Shown one piece after another: positions 16,525 to 25,381 of a DNA stretch of 64,000 nucleotides; positions within the stretch are counted from its first letter, which is position 1; each line of letters starts with the position of its first letter. The position numbers and the translations under genes are program-made. The notes beneath the pieces were generated by a model. It saw only the letters and a list, made by a program, of their open reading frames with translations. It had not been told where the DNA came from and searched no databases. Source of the stretch: DASZQY01 sp963843565 (GTDB lineage: Bacteria > Pseudomonadota > Alphaproteobacteria > Rhizobiales > Kaistiaceae); assembly GCA_963843565.1 (NCBI GenBank), contig CAWJKY010000003.1, forward strand, positions 1,922,001 to 1,986,000, read 5' to 3'.

Positions 16525-16788
16525 ATGATTTCGTCGGCACAGCTCAAGGCGGCCCGCGCCCTCCTCGGTCTCGGCCAGCGGCGCCTTGCGGAGATCTCCG
16601 GGCTGTCGCTGCCGACCATCCAGCGCATGGAGGGGAGCGACGGCGTGATCCGCGGCAATGTCGATTCGCTGACCAAGCTGGTCACCGCCCTCAACGAGGC
16701 CGGCATCGAGCTGATCGGCGAGGGCGAGACGAGCCAGGGCGGCGGGCGTGGCGTCCGCCTGAAGGCACAAGGCGCGACATCCGGATGA
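16525..16788 (+). CDS. XRE/Cro-type helix-turn-helix regulator
   Basis: 87 residues. Nearly the whole protein is one HTH domain: QLKAARALLGLGQRRLAEISGLSLPTIQRMEG, followed by SLTKLVTALNEAGIELIGEG. This compact XRE type (no extra sensor domain) often acts as a local repressor. Its stop overlaps the ATG of the HyfB-like gene (ATGA), which ties its translation to the membrane complex and makes it a candidate regulator of that operon. No ligand-binding part is visible, so the signal must come from a partner or from its own level. Confidence 0.85.
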   Translation: MISSAQLKAARALLGLGQRRLAEISGLSLPTIQRMEGSDGVIRGNVDSLTKLVTALNEAGIELIGEGETSQGGGRGVRLKAQGATSG

Positions 16789-18791
16789 GCACCGCGTTCG
16801 CTCTGGCGTGCGTGGCCGCTCTGATGGCGGTCGCCGTCTTCGCGGTAGCGACAGCGCGGCAGCCATCGTCGACGCGCCTCGTCTATGCGGCGAGCTTCCT
16901 CGTCTCCCTCGTCCTCCTCGCCGGCGCCCTTCTCCGCCTGATCGGCGGCGGCGCCGACCAACTGGCGCTGCCGCTCGGCGTGCCGTGGGTCGGCGCGCAC
17001 TTCCGCATCGACGCGCTCGCGGCGTTCTTCCTCGGCGTCGTGAACCTCGGCGGTGCGGCGGCCAGTTTCTACGCGCTCGGCTACGGACAGCACGAAGAGG
17101 CGCCCCACCGGGTGCTGCCGTTCTACCCGGCGTTCCTGGCGGCGATGAACCTGGCGGTGATGGCCGACGACGCCTTCACGCTGCTCCTCTCCTGGGAGAC
17201 CATGTCGCTGGCGTCGTGGGCGCTGGTCATGGCCCACCACCGCGTCGCCGAGAACGCACGCGCCGGCTTCATCTATATCGTCATGGCGAGCTTCGGCACG
17301 TTCGCGCTGCTGCTCGCCTTCGGGCTGCTCGCCGGCGCCGACGGCCACTACACCTTCGCGGCGATCCGGGGGGCGGGCGCGGTGCCGCTGACGGCGGCGC
17401 TGGCGCTTATCCTGGTGCTCATCGGCGCCGGATCGAAGGCTGGCGTCGTCCCCTTGCACGTCTGGCTGCCCCTCGCCCACCCGGCCGCGCCCAGCCACGT
17501 CTCCGCGCTGATGAGCGGCGTGATGACCAAGGTCGCGGTGTACGTCTTCGTGCGCGTGGCGCTCGATCTCATCGGGCCGGTGCCGTGGTGGTGCGCGACA
17601 CTGGTGCTGGTGGTCGGCGGCATCACGGCGGTGATGGGCGTGCTCTACGCGCTCATGCAGCACGACCTGAAACGGCTGCTCGCCTATCACACGGTCGAGA
17701 ACATCGGCATCATCTTCATCGGCATCGGACTGGCGCTCGCCTTCCGGCTCAACTCCATGAACGCGGCGGCGGCGCTGGCGCTGACCGCAGCGCTCTTCCA
17801 CGTCTTCAACCACTCGGTCTTCAAGAGTCTGCTGTTCCTCGGCGCCGGCGCGGTGCAGGTGGCGACCGGCGAGCGCGACATGGAACGGCTCGGCGGCTTG
17901 ATCCACCGGATGCCGGCGACCGCGGTGGCGTTCCTGATCGGCTGCGTCGCGATCTCGGCGCTGCCGCCGCTCAACGGCTTCGTCTCCGAGTGGCTGACCT
18001 TCCAGGCGATCCTGCTCAGCCCCGACCTGCCGCAGTGGGACCTGAAGATCCTGGTGCCGGCGGTCGGCGCCATGCTGGCCCTGTCGGCCGCGCTTGCCGC
18101 CGCCTGCTTCGTCAAGGTGTACGGCATCTCCTTCCTCGGCCGCCCGCGCACGACCGCCGCGGCCGAGGCGCACGACGTCGGCCCGGTGTGGCTGGTGCCG
18201 ATGTTCGCGCTGGCGGCGCTCTGCGTGGTCGCCGGCATTGTGCCGGGCTTCGTGATCGACGCGCTGGCGCCCGCCGTCGCGCCGCTGACCGGCGGCCACA
18301 TGCCGGCGCAAGCGACGCTTCAGTGGCTGTCGATCGTGCCGATCGCCGAAAGTCGCAGCTCCTACAACGGCCTGCTGGTGCTGGTGTTCACCGCCATCAG
18401 CGCCGGTCTGGTGGCGCTCGCCATCCACCGTTTCGCCTCGCGGGCACTGCGCCGGGCGCCGGCCTGGGACTGCGGCTTCCCGGACCCGAGCGTCGCCACC
18501 CAGTACACCGCCGGCAGCTTCGCCCAGCCGATCCGTCGCGTGTTCGGCACGACCGTCTTCGCCGCCCGCGAGGAGGTCGAGATGCCGCCGCCGGGCAGCC
18601 TGGCACCGGCGCGCTTCCGTGTGACGATCAGCGATCTCATCTGGGAGCGGCTCTACGCGCCCATCGCCACCGGCACCGGGTTCGCCGCCGACTATCTCAA
18701 CCGGTTCCAATTTCTGACCATCCGCCGCTACCTGACCCTCGTCTTCATCGCGCTGGTGGCGCTGCTGACCGTGCTGGCGATCTGGCAATGA
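16785..18791 (+). CDS. HyfB-like proton-translocating membrane subunit (NuoL/M/N family)
   Basis: 668 residues, very hydrophobic with more than a dozen predicted membrane spans. The antiporter-family core is intact: the TM5 glutamate in LLSWETMSLASWALV, the lysine in GSKAGVVPLHVWLPLAHPA and a second lysine in HDLKRLLAYHTVENIGI. These residues form the proton path in complex I and group-4 hydrogenases. Length and the C-terminal ALRRAPAWDCGFPDP motif match HyfB/HycC rather than NuoL. It is the first of six coupled genes; its TGA overlaps the ATG of the HyfC-like gene. It probably couples the complex's redox chemistry to ion movement across the inner membrane. Confidence 0.9.
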   Translation: MSTAFALACVAALMAVAVFAVATARQPSSTRLVYAASFLVSLVLLAGALLRLIGGGADQLALPLGVPWVGAHFRIDALAAFFLGVVNLGGAAASFYALGYGQHEEAPHRVLPFYPAFLAAMNLAVMADDAFTLLLSWETMSLASWALVMAHHRVAENARAGFIYIVMASFGTFALLLAFGLLAGADGHYTFAAIRGAGAVPLTAALALILVLIGAGSKAGVVPLHVWLPLAHPAAPSHVSALMSGVMTKVAVYVFVRVALDLIGPVPWWCATLVLVVGGITAVMGVLYALMQHDLKRLLAYHTVENIGIIFIGIGLALAFRLNSMNAAAALALTAALFHVFNHSVFKSLLFLGAGAVQVATGERDMERLGGLIHRMPATAVAFLIGCVAISALPPLNGFVSEWLTFQAILLSPDLPQWDLKILVPAVGAMLALSAALAAACFVKVYGISFLGRPRTTAAAEAHDVGPVWLVPMFALAALCVVAGIVPGFVIDALAPAVAPLTGGHMPAQATLQWLSIVPIAESRSSYNGLLVLVFTAISAGLVALAIHRFASRALRRAPAWDCGFPDPSVATQYTAGSFAQPIRRVFGTTVFAAREEVEMPPPGSLAPARFRVTISDLIWERLYAPIATGTGFAADYLNRFQFLTIRRYLTLVFIALVALLTVLAIWQ

Positions 18792-19735
18792 TCTACGCGC
18801 TCGCCGTTCAGGGCCTTCAGATGCTGGTCGTGCTGGCGCTGGCGCCGCTCTTGACCGGGCTCGTGCGCAAGCTGAAGGCGCGCTTGCAGCGCCGGCGCGG
18901 GCCGCCGCTCATCCAGATGTACCGTGATCTTCTGCGCCTCATGCGCAAGGAAGTGGTGCTCGCAGACACCGCTTCATGGCTCTTCCGCGCCGTGCCCTAT
19001 CTGGTGTTCGCGGTCACCTGGGTGGCTGCGGCGCTGGTGCCGACCTTCGCCACCGGTCTCGAATTCTCGTGGTCGGCCGACCTCATCGCCATCATCGCGC
19101 TGCTCGGCAGCGCGCGCTTCTTCCTGGCGCTCGCCGGTATGGACGTCGGCACGGCGTTCGGCGGCATCGGGTCGAGCCGCGAGGTGATGATCGCCTCGTT
19201 GGCCGAGCCGGCGATGATCATGATCGTCTTCACGCTGGCGCTGGTCGCCGGCTCCACGCAGCTGTCGACCGTCGCCGCGGTGTTCGCCGGCGGGGTGGGC
19301 TTGCGCGTCTCTCTCGGCCTGGCGCTGATCGCGCTGGCGCTGGTAGCGGTCGCCGAGAACGGGCGCATCCCGGTCGACAACCCCGCCACGCACCTCGAAC
19401 TCACCATGGTGCACGAGGCGATGATCCTCGAATACTCCGGCCGGCATCTGGCGGTGATCGAACTCGCCGGCTCGCTGAAGCTCATCCTCTACGTGTCACT
19501 GATTGCCAGCGTCTTCGCGCCGTGGACGCTGGCGCCGGTCGACGGCGGCGCTGCCGAGCTCGCCATCGGGCTCGTGGCTTACGTCGTCAAGCTCGCCGTC
19601 GGCGGCGTGCTGCTCGCCGTCTTCGAGACCTCGCTCGCCAAGATGCGCGTCTTCCGCGTGCCGACCTTCATGGGCGCCAGCCTCATGCTCGGCCTGCTCG
19701 GCGTGCTGCTGCTTTTCGTGACGCGGAGTTTCTGA
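18788..19735 (+). CDS. HyfC-like membrane anchor subunit (NuoH family)
   Basis: 315 residues with about eight membrane spans. The start region LVRKLKARLQRRRGPPLIQMYRDLLRL is the NuoH/HycD hallmark (RRGPPL-Q-Y-DL-KL), and AENGRIPVDNPATHLELTMVHEAM is the conserved acidic loop at the quinone/proton channel entrance of complex I. The subunit anchors the soluble redox module to the membrane arm. The ATG at 18788 overlaps the HyfB-like stop, and one base separates its own stop from the next start. An apparent larger frame that reads in from the HyfB region is out of frame with HyfB and is not a fusion. Confidence 0.92.
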   Translation: MIYALAVQGLQMLVVLALAPLLTGLVRKLKARLQRRRGPPLIQMYRDLLRLMRKEVVLADTASWLFRAVPYLVFAVTWVAAALVPTFATGLEFSWSADLIAIIALLGSARFFLALAGMDVGTAFGGIGSSREVMIASLAEPAMIMIVFTLALVAGSTQLSTVAAVFAGGVGLRVSLGLALIALALVAVAENGRIPVDNPATHLELTMVHEAMILEYSGRHLAVIELAGSLKLILYVSLIASVFAPWTLAPVDGGAAELAIGLVAYVVKLAVGGVLLAVFETSLAKMRVFRVPTFMGASLMLGLLGVLLLFVTRSF

Positions 19736-19736
19736 C

Positions 19737-20402
19737 GTGGGTCACGACATCACCTTCGACATCTCCCACCTGTTCGCTGGCGGTCTCGTGCTGGTCAGCT
19801 TCATGCTGCTCTACCAGGACCGCCTCTACGCGCTGGTCAACGTCTACGCGCTGCACGCGGCCGTGCTCGCTTTCGCCGTCGCCTGGCAGGCCTCGGTGCA
19901 GGCGGCACCCCACCTCTACGTGACCGCGGCGATCGCCCTGGTGCTGAAGGCGATCATCATTCCCGTCGCGCTCCATCGGATCATCAGACAACTCGGCATT
20001 CATCGCCAGATCGAAACGGTGGTCGGCGTCGGGCCGACCATGCTCGCCGGCATGGCGCTGGTCGCGCTGTCGATGGTGGTGATGCTGCGGGTCACGGCGG
20101 AGGCCGGCGCGCTCGCCCGCGAGGACCTCGCCTTCGCGCTGTCGGTCGTGCTGCTCGGCCTGCTCATCATGGTGACGCGCCGCAACGCGGTCTCGCAGGT
20201 GATCGGCTTCATGTCGCTGGAGAATGGGCTGGTGCTCGCCGCCACCGGCGCGCAAGGGATGCCGCTGGTCGTCGAGATCAGCGTCGCCTTCTCGATCCTG
20301 GTCGCGTTCATCGTCATCGGCATCTTCCTGTTCCGCATCCGCGAGCGCTTCGACACGGTCGATCTCCACGCTCTCGACCGCTCGCGGGGAGAAAGCCAAT
20401 GA
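19737..20402 (+). CDS. HyfE-like membrane subunit (NuoK-like)
   Basis: 221 residues with about six membrane spans, starting at GTG one base after the previous stop. The C-terminal half contains the NuoK-like segment SLENGLVLAATGAQGMPLVVEISVA with its buried glutamates, which contribute to the lateral proton path. Length fits HyfE, which is longer than NuoK because of extra N-terminal helices. It overlaps the next gene by ATGA. Presence of a HyfE-type subunit, absent from the simpler Hyc formate hydrogenlyase, points to a hydrogenase-4-like or Ehr-like membrane arm. Confidence 0.9.
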   Translation: MGHDITFDISHLFAGGLVLVSFMLLYQDRLYALVNVYALHAAVLAFAVAWQASVQAAPHLYVTAAIALVLKAIIIPVALHRIIRQLGIHRQIETVVGVGPTMLAGMALVALSMVVMLRVTAEAGALAREDLAFALSVVLLGLLIMVTRRNAVSQVIGFMSLENGLVLAATGAQGMPLVVEISVAFSILVAFIVIGIFLFRIRERFDTVDLHALDRSRGESQ

Positions 20403-21850
20403 GCGGCTTCGCCTTCGACGCGGTCGCGGCCGTTCTCGTCATTCCGCTGGTTTCGGCGGCGCTGCTGGCGGCGCTTCCCGGCTACGCGCTGACCGCGCGG
20501 CTGAATGTGGCGGCGGCGCTGCTGACGCTTCTCGCAGCCTGCGCGCTCTTCTTCCTGCCGCGCGCGGCGCCCGGCGCGTACCTCTTCGTCGACGACCTCA
20601 ACATCGTCTTCATCGTGCTTTCGACGTTCGTGGCGTTCACCACCAGCGTGTTCAGCGCGAGCTACATCGCCCACGAGCTGGAGACCGGGAAGCTGACGCC
20701 CGGCTACCTGCGTTTCTATCACGCCATGTACCAGCTGCTGATGTTCGGTATGAACCTGGCGCTCACGGCCAACAACATCGGGTTGATGTGGGTGGCGATC
20801 GAAATGGCGACGCTGACCACGGTCGTCATGGTCGGCATGTACCGGACGGCGGAGGCGCTGGAAGCGGCGTGGAAGTATTTCATCCTCGGCAGCGTCGGCA
20901 TCGCGCTGGCCCTGTTCGGCACGATCCTCGTCTACATGGCGGCGCGGCCGGTGATTGGCGAGGGCACCGACGCCATGGTGTGGACGGTGCTGATCGCGCA
21001 TTCGTCCGAGTTCGACGCGGCGCTGCTCAACGTCGCCTTCGTCTTCTTGCTGCTCGGCTACGGCACCAAGGTGGGGCTGGCGCCGCTGCACGCCTGGCTT
21101 CCCGACGCGCACGCCGAAGGCCCGACGCCGATCTCGGCAGTGTTGTCCGGCCTGCTTCTCAACGTGGCGCTCTACGCGGTGCTGCGCTTCAAGCTGCTGC
21201 TCGCCGCCAACCCCGGCGCGCTGGCGCCGGGACCGCTGATGGTCACCATGGGGTTGAGCTCGCTGGTTTTCGCGGGCTTCATGCTCTACCGGCGCCGCGA
21301 CATCAAACGCATGTTCGCCTACTCGTCCATCGAGCACATGGGCATCATCACCTTCGCCTTCGGCATGGGCGGGCCGATCGCCAATTTCGCCGGGCTCTTG
21401 CACATGGTCATGCACAGTCTGACCAAGTCCGGCATCTTCTTCGCCATTGGGCACGTGTCGCAGATCAAGGGCACCCAGAAGATCGCCGACATCCGCGGCC
21501 TGACCGTCTCCCATCCACTGCTTGGCTGGGGGCTGGTGATGGGCGTCGTCGCCATCGCCGGGTTACCGCCGCTCGGCGTGTTCATGAGCGAGTTTCTGGT
21601 GGTCAGTTCCAGCTTCGCGCGCCAGCCGCTGCTGGCGGTCGTTCTGGTGGCAGGGCTGCTGGTGAGCTTCGGGGCGCTGTTCCTGCGCCTCAACGGCATC
21701 GCGTTCGGCGAACCGGTCGGCAGCATGGCCAAGGCAAAGGCATCGTACGTCCCGATGTACCTGCACTTCGCGCTGGTGTTCGCCGCCGGCGTCTATTTGC
21801 CTCCGGCACTCGTCGCCTGGTTCCAGCACATCGCGGCGCTGCTTGGATAG
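20399..21850 (+). CDS. HyfF-like proton-translocating membrane subunit (NuoN/M family)
   Basis: 483 residues, about fourteen membrane spans. It repeats the antiporter core: WVAIEMATLTTVVMVG with the key glutamate, GTKVGLAPLHAWLPDAHAEGP with the lysine, and RRDIKRMFAYSSIEHMGI. With the HyfB-like protein this gives the complex two ion-pumping subunits, as in hydrogenase 4. HAWLPDAHAEGPTPISAVLSG is the family's best signature. The ATG overlaps the HyfE-like stop. Ion specificity (H+ or Na+) cannot be decided by eye. Confidence 0.92.
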   Translation: MSGFAFDAVAAVLVIPLVSAALLAALPGYALTARLNVAAALLTLLAACALFFLPRAAPGAYLFVDDLNIVFIVLSTFVAFTTSVFSASYIAHELETGKLTPGYLRFYHAMYQLLMFGMNLALTANNIGLMWVAIEMATLTTVVMVGMYRTAEALEAAWKYFILGSVGIALALFGTILVYMAARPVIGEGTDAMVWTVLIAHSSEFDAALLNVAFVFLLLGYGTKVGLAPLHAWLPDAHAEGPTPISAVLSGLLLNVALYAVLRFKLLLAANPGALAPGPLMVTMGLSSLVFAGFMLYRRRDIKRMFAYSSIEHMGIITFAFGMGGPIANFAGLLHMVMHSLTKSGIFFAIGHVSQIKGTQKIADIRGLTVSHPLLGWGLVMGVVAIAGLPPLGVFMSEFLVVSSSFARQPLLAVVLVAGLLVSFGALFLRLNGIAFGEPVGSMAKAKASYVPMYLHFALVFAAGVYLPPALVAWFQHIAALLG

Positions 21851-21857
21851 ACGCGAC

Positions 21858-23366
21858 ATGGCCGATCCGCTCATCGCCAAAGGCAACGCCGTCGAGAACC
21901 ACCGCCCGTGGCCGCGGGCGCTCGTTTCGCCGAACGTCTGGCGCGACGCGATCGCGCTTCTCGCCTCCGGCCAGCGCACGCTCCTGTCGCTGTGGGGCGA
22001 GGCAAGCGCTGTCCACATGGCGATCCTCGACGAGGAGGCGGCAACCGTCGCGGTTCTCAGCCTCGCCTGTCCGGACGGGCAATACCCGTCGGTCGGGATG
22101 AGCCATCCGCCGGCGATCCGCCTTGAACGCACCATCCGCGACTTGCTTGGCCTGGAGGCGACCGGCCTTCCTGACGGGCGGCCGTGGCTCGATCATGGCC
22201 GCTGGGGGATCCGGCAGCCGCTGTCGGCGACGCCCACTGCGGTCACCGCCGAGACTCCGGCGGCGGCCTACCCCTTCCTGCCGGTCGAAGGCGAGAGCCT
22301 CCACCAGATTCCGGTCGGCCCTGTCCACGCCGGCATCATCGAGCCAGGCCACTTCCGCTTCACCGCCAGCGGCGAGACGGTGGTCCGCCTGGAGGAGCGG
22401 CTCGGCTACGTCCACAAGGGGATCGACCGCCTCATGCGCGGCGCCGATCTCGCCCGCGCCGCCCGCCTCGCCGGTCGCGTCTCCGGCGACTCGACGGTCG
22501 CTTACGCCCTCGCCTTCGCCCGCGCGGTGGAGGCGGCCGCCGGCATCGAGGCGCCGCCACGGGCCGAATACCTGCGCGCGCTGATGGCGGAGCTGGAGCG
22601 CACCGTCAATCACTTCGGCGACATTGGCGCGATCTGCAACGACGCGGCGTTTGCGTTGATGCAGGCCCATTGCGCGGTGTTGCGTGAACGGGTGCTGCGC
22701 TTCGCCGACAGGGCATTCGGCCATCGCCTGATGATGGACAAGGTCATCCCGGGCGGCGTCGCGGTCGATTTTGGCGACCGCGCCCGTCTGGCGCTGAACG
22801 AGCTGATCGCGGAGATCCGCAAGGCGTTTCCGCGCCTCATCGAGCTCTATGACAACACCGCCTCGCTTCAGGACCGGACCGTCGGGACAGGCATCCTGAA
22901 GCCCGAGCTGGCGCGCCAGTTCGGCGCCGGCGGCTATGTCGGGCGCGCCTCGGGCCGCACCTTCGATGCGCGGCGGGCGCTTGCCTATCCGCCTTACGAT
23001 CGCCTCACCTTCGATGTGTCGGTGCTGAGCGACGGCGACGTCAACGCACGAGTGTGGATTCGCATCCGTGAGGTGGAGGCGAGCCTTGCGCTGATCGCGG
23101 CGCTCGCGGACTTGCCGGAAGGCCCGCTCAGCGTCGACGTTCCGGCGGTCGCCGGCGAAGGCGTGGCGATCGTGGAAGGCTTCCGTGGCGACGTGTTCGC
23201 CTCGGTTCGCCGCGACGGCGACGGGCGGATCGCCGCCTGCCACCTGCGCGACCCGTCGTGGTTCCAGTGGCCGCTGCTCGAAGCGGTGATCGAAGGCAAC
23301 ATCGTCGCCGACTTCCCGCTCTGCAACAAATCCTTCAACTGCTCCTACTCCGGGCACGATCTCTAG
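21858..23366 (+). CDS. HyfG/NuoCD-like large subunit lacking the Ni-Fe cysteines
   Basis: 502 residues: an N-terminal NuoC-like part (about 1-150) and a C-terminal NuoD/[NiFe]-large-subunit-like part. The first metal motif, RxCGxC in hydrogenases, reads R207-V-S209-G-D-S212, and the second, DPCxxC, reads D465-P-S-W-F-Q470. All four cysteines that hold the Ni-Fe centre are thus replaced by Ser, Ser, Ser and Gln. The surrounding folds (VHKGIDRLMRG, AELERTVNHFGDIGAI, NKSFNCSYSGHDL) are well kept, so this is not decay. The protein cannot be a hydrogenase by the known mechanism; it matches the idea of energy-converting hydrogenase-related complexes. I take the ATG at 21858; a TTG at 21843 inside the preceding stop region is less likely. 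Confidence 0.88.
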   Translation: MADPLIAKGNAVENHRPWPRALVSPNVWRDAIALLASGQRTLLSLWGEASAVHMAILDEEAATVAVLSLACPDGQYPSVGMSHPPAIRLERTIRDLLGLEATGLPDGRPWLDHGRWGIRQPLSATPTAVTAETPAAAYPFLPVEGESLHQIPVGPVHAGIIEPGHFRFTASGETVVRLEERLGYVHKGIDRLMRGADLARAARLAGRVSGDSTVAYALAFARAVEAAAGIEAPPRAEYLRALMAELERTVNHFGDIGAICNDAAFALMQAHCAVLRERVLRFADRAFGHRLMMDKVIPGGVAVDFGDRARLALNELIAEIRKAFPRLIELYDNTASLQDRTVGTGILKPELARQFGAGGYVGRASGRTFDARRALAYPPYDRLTFDVSVLSDGDVNARVWIRIREVEASLALIAALADLPEGPLSVDVPAVAGEGVAIVEGFRGDVFASVRRDGDGRIAACHLRDPSWFQWPLLEAVIEGNIVADFPLCNKSFNCSYSGHDL

Positions 23367-23374
23367 GCTCGTTC

Positions 23375-23881
23375 ATGCGCAAACTGCTGTTTCAGGGGAT
23401 CGCCAGTAAGCCGCTCACCGAGGCGGCTGAGGAGATCAACGACCGCGAACTGGCGGCGCTCGCCGCTTCGCTCGATGTTGCCGCGCGCCGCCGCCTTGGC
23501 CGCAGCCTCGCCATCCGTGCGGTCGACGCGGGCTCCTGCAACGGCTGCGAACTTGAAATCCACGCTCTGAACAACGCCTTCCACGACCTGGAGCGCTTCG
23601 GGCTGCATTTCGTGGCCTCGCCCCGCCATGCCGATGTGCTGATGGTGACGGGCCCGGTGACGAAGAACATGCGCGAAGCGCTGGCGCGCACCCATGCCGC
23701 GACGCCCGATCCGAAATGGGTGGTGGCGCTCGGCGATTGCGCACGCGACGGCGGCGTCTTCGCCGGCTCCTACGCGGTGGTTGGCGGCGTTTCCGAGGTG
23801 GTGCCCGTCGACCTCACCATTCCCGGCTGTCCGCCGCCGCCGAAGCGCATCCTGCAAGGATTGCGGACCCTGTTGGGGTGA
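23375..23881 (+). CDS. HyfI/NuoB-like small subunit with one 4Fe-4S site
   Basis: 168 residues. All four ligands of the proximal (N2-type) cluster are present: Cys55 and Cys58 in AGSCNGCELEI, Cys122 in LGDCARDGGVF and Cys152 in PGCPPPPKRI. It would hand electrons to or from the large-subunit homologue at the membrane interface. The start ATG at 23375 lies eight bases after the large-subunit stop. No HyfA/HyfH-type polyferredoxin and no hyp maturation genes are seen in the window, so the electron partner is not encoded here. It ends the operon, four bases before the convergent ribokinase gene. Confidence 0.9.
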   Translation: MRKLLFQGIASKPLTEAAEEINDRELAALAASLDVAARRRLGRSLAIRAVDAGSCNGCELEIHALNNAFHDLERFGLHFVASPRHADVLMVTGPVTKNMREALARTHAATPDPKWVVALGDCARDGGVFAGSYAVVGGVSEVVPVDLTIPGCPPPPKRILQGLRTLLG

Positions 23882-23885
23882 CGTC

Positions 23886-24812
23886 CTAAGCGGTTCCGGC
23901 GAGCAGCGCCTCGACTTCGGCGCGGTTCGGCATGGACGGCGCGGTTCCGGGTCGCGTCACCGAGATGCCGGCGACGGCCGCGCCAAAGCGCGCCGCCTCT
24001 TCCGGCGTGGCGCCGGCTGCGAGCGCGGCGGCGAAGCCGCCGTTGAAGGCGTCGCCCGCCCCGGTGGTTTCGACCACCGGCCCGGCCTTGAACGCGGGAA
24101 CGAGCGTCGAGGCGCTGCGCGTGTGCAGCAGCGCGCCGGCTTCGCCGAGGGTGATCAACGCGGCGCCGACGCCCTTCGCCAGGAAGACGTCGCCGGCCTT
24201 GCGCGCCTCGTCCACGCCCCTCACCTGAACGCCGGTCAGCATCGCCGCTTCGCTCTCGTTCGGCGTGACGTAGTCGCAAAGCGGGAAAATCGAGCCGTCG
24301 AGGGGCTCGGCGGGCGCCGGGTTGAGCACTGTAACGACGCCGGCGGCGCGTGCGATTTCCAGTCCGCGCCGGGCGGCCGGAACCGGCTGCTCAAGCTGGG
24401 TGACGAAGACGGCGGCGCCGCGGATCGCGTCCGCGGCAGCTTCCACATCGTCGATGCCGATCTGCTCGGCGGCGCCCGCCACCACGATGATGGCGTTGTC
24501 GCCGCTGTTCTCGTTCACGTAGATGAAGGCGGCGCCGGTCGGAAGATCGGCGCTTTCCGCGGCACGGGCGACGATGCCTTCCCTCTGCCACGTGGCCCGC
24601 GCCGCGGCGCCGAATTCGTCGCGGCCGATGCGGGTGATGAAGGTGACCTCGGCGCCGACACGGGCGGCGGCGACGGCCTGATTGGAGCCCTTGCCGCCCG
24701 GCCCCATCTTGAACCCCGAGCCGAGGATCGTCTCACCCAGACCAGGCATGCGGCCGGCGCGAAAGGCGAGATCGGCCGCGAAGATGCCGAGTATGGCGAC
24801 GCCTTGCTTCAT
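23886..24812 (-). CDS. rbsK: Ribokinase (PfkB family)
   Basis: 308 residues. N-terminal GGKGSNQAVAAARVGA is the ribokinase substrate-binding motif and TTGAGDAFNGGFAAAL near residue 250 is the PfkB signature holding the catalytic aspartate and anion hole. The enzyme phosphorylates D-ribose (or a related pentose) at O5 with ATP. It is the last gene of a leftward string after a FucU/RbsD-type mutarotase, 20 bp upstream, the classic pairing for feeding the right anomer to the kinase. The nucleoside hydrolase across the divergent region would supply ribose, so nucleoside salvage is the likely context. Confidence 0.92.
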   Translation of the reverse strand: MKQGVAILGIFAADLAFRAGRMPGLGETILGSGFKMGPGGKGSNQAVAAARVGAEVTFITRIGRDEFGAAARATWQREGIVARAAESADLPTGAAFIYVNENSGDNAIIVVAGAAEQIGIDDVEAAADAIRGAAVFVTQLEQPVPAARRGLEIARAAGVVTVLNPAPAEPLDGSIFPLCDYVTPNESEAAMLTGVQVRGVDEARKAGDVFLAKGVGAALITLGEAGALLHTRSASTLVPAFKAGPVVETTGAGDAFNGGFAAALAAGATPEEAARFGAAVAGISVTRPGTAPSMPNRAEVEALLAGTA

Positions 24813-24832
24813 CTGCGCTGCGCTCCGCCGGA

Positions 24833-25285
24833 TCAGGCGTCCGGCGGGATGACGCCCTTCTTGAAGGCGAAGCAGCCGTAGAAACGGCGCTCGCCGGTCT
24901 GCACGACGCAGTAGGCCTTCTTCGCCAGTTCGTAGAAGGCGAAGCGCTCGACCGAGCCCATGGGCAGCGACTTGCCGGCGGCGGCGTCGATTTCCTTCTG
25001 CACCTCGGCCTGCACCGGGGGAATCTCGTCGGGCTTGTCGACGATTTCCATGCGCCGCGCCGGATGCTCCACGAAGCTGTCGAGCGGCAGAAGGGAAAGG
25101 ATCGCTCGGGCAGCGCGGGCGGCGGTGACGTTGTCGATGCGCAGCAGGCGGCCAAGGGCGGTCTGCCGGGCGACCGCATCGGCCGGGAAGTTGGTGTCGC
25201 AGATGACGATGTCGTCGCCGTGGCCCATGGCCCTCAGCGCGAAAAGAACATCGGCGTTGAGCACCGGATCGATCGATTTCAGCAT
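24833..25285 (-). CDS. FucU/RbsD family sugar mutarotase
   Basis: 150 residues. The N-terminus MLKSIDPVLNADVLFALRAMGHGDDI with the GHGD histidine and the C-terminal RFAFYELAKKAYCVVQTGER and KKGVIPPD follow FucU (L-fucose mutarotase) more closely than RbsD (ribose pyranase). It interconverts sugar anomers without cofactor. The ATG at 25285 follows GAGGAAAG; an upstream extension in frame has no ribosome-binding site and no homology-like content. Next to ribokinase, the physiological substrate could be ribose despite the FucU-like sequence. Confidence 0.85.
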   Translation of the reverse strand: MLKSIDPVLNADVLFALRAMGHGDDIVICDTNFPADAVARQTALGRLLRIDNVTAARAARAILSLLPLDSFVEHPARRMEIVDKPDEIPPVQAEVQKEIDAAAGKSLPMGSVERFAFYELAKKAYCVVQTGERRFYGCFAFKKGVIPPDA

Positions 25286-25381
25286 GACTGGGCTTTCCTC
25301 ATCCGCAATTACAGGGCGCGAGCATAGACTGGGCATCCACCTTCGCACAGCGGTGGGCGCACGCGACCGCTCCGTCCCGCG

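Noticed and set aside
16497..18788. 763-codon minus-strand open frame opposite the HyfB-like gene
   Set aside because: Composition is repetitive Arg/Gln/His/Asp with no recognisable domain, while the plus strand encodes a conserved antiporter-like subunit.
16808..19735. Apparent 975-residue protein ending in HyfC sequence
   Set aside because: Only the last 315 residues (from 18788) are protein-like; the rest is an out-of-frame reading of the HyfB-like gene.
21858..23881. Calling the Hyf-like complex an active [NiFe]-hydrogenase or formate hydrogenlyase
   Set aside because: All four Ni-Fe cysteine positions are substituted and no formate dehydrogenase or maturation genes are visible.
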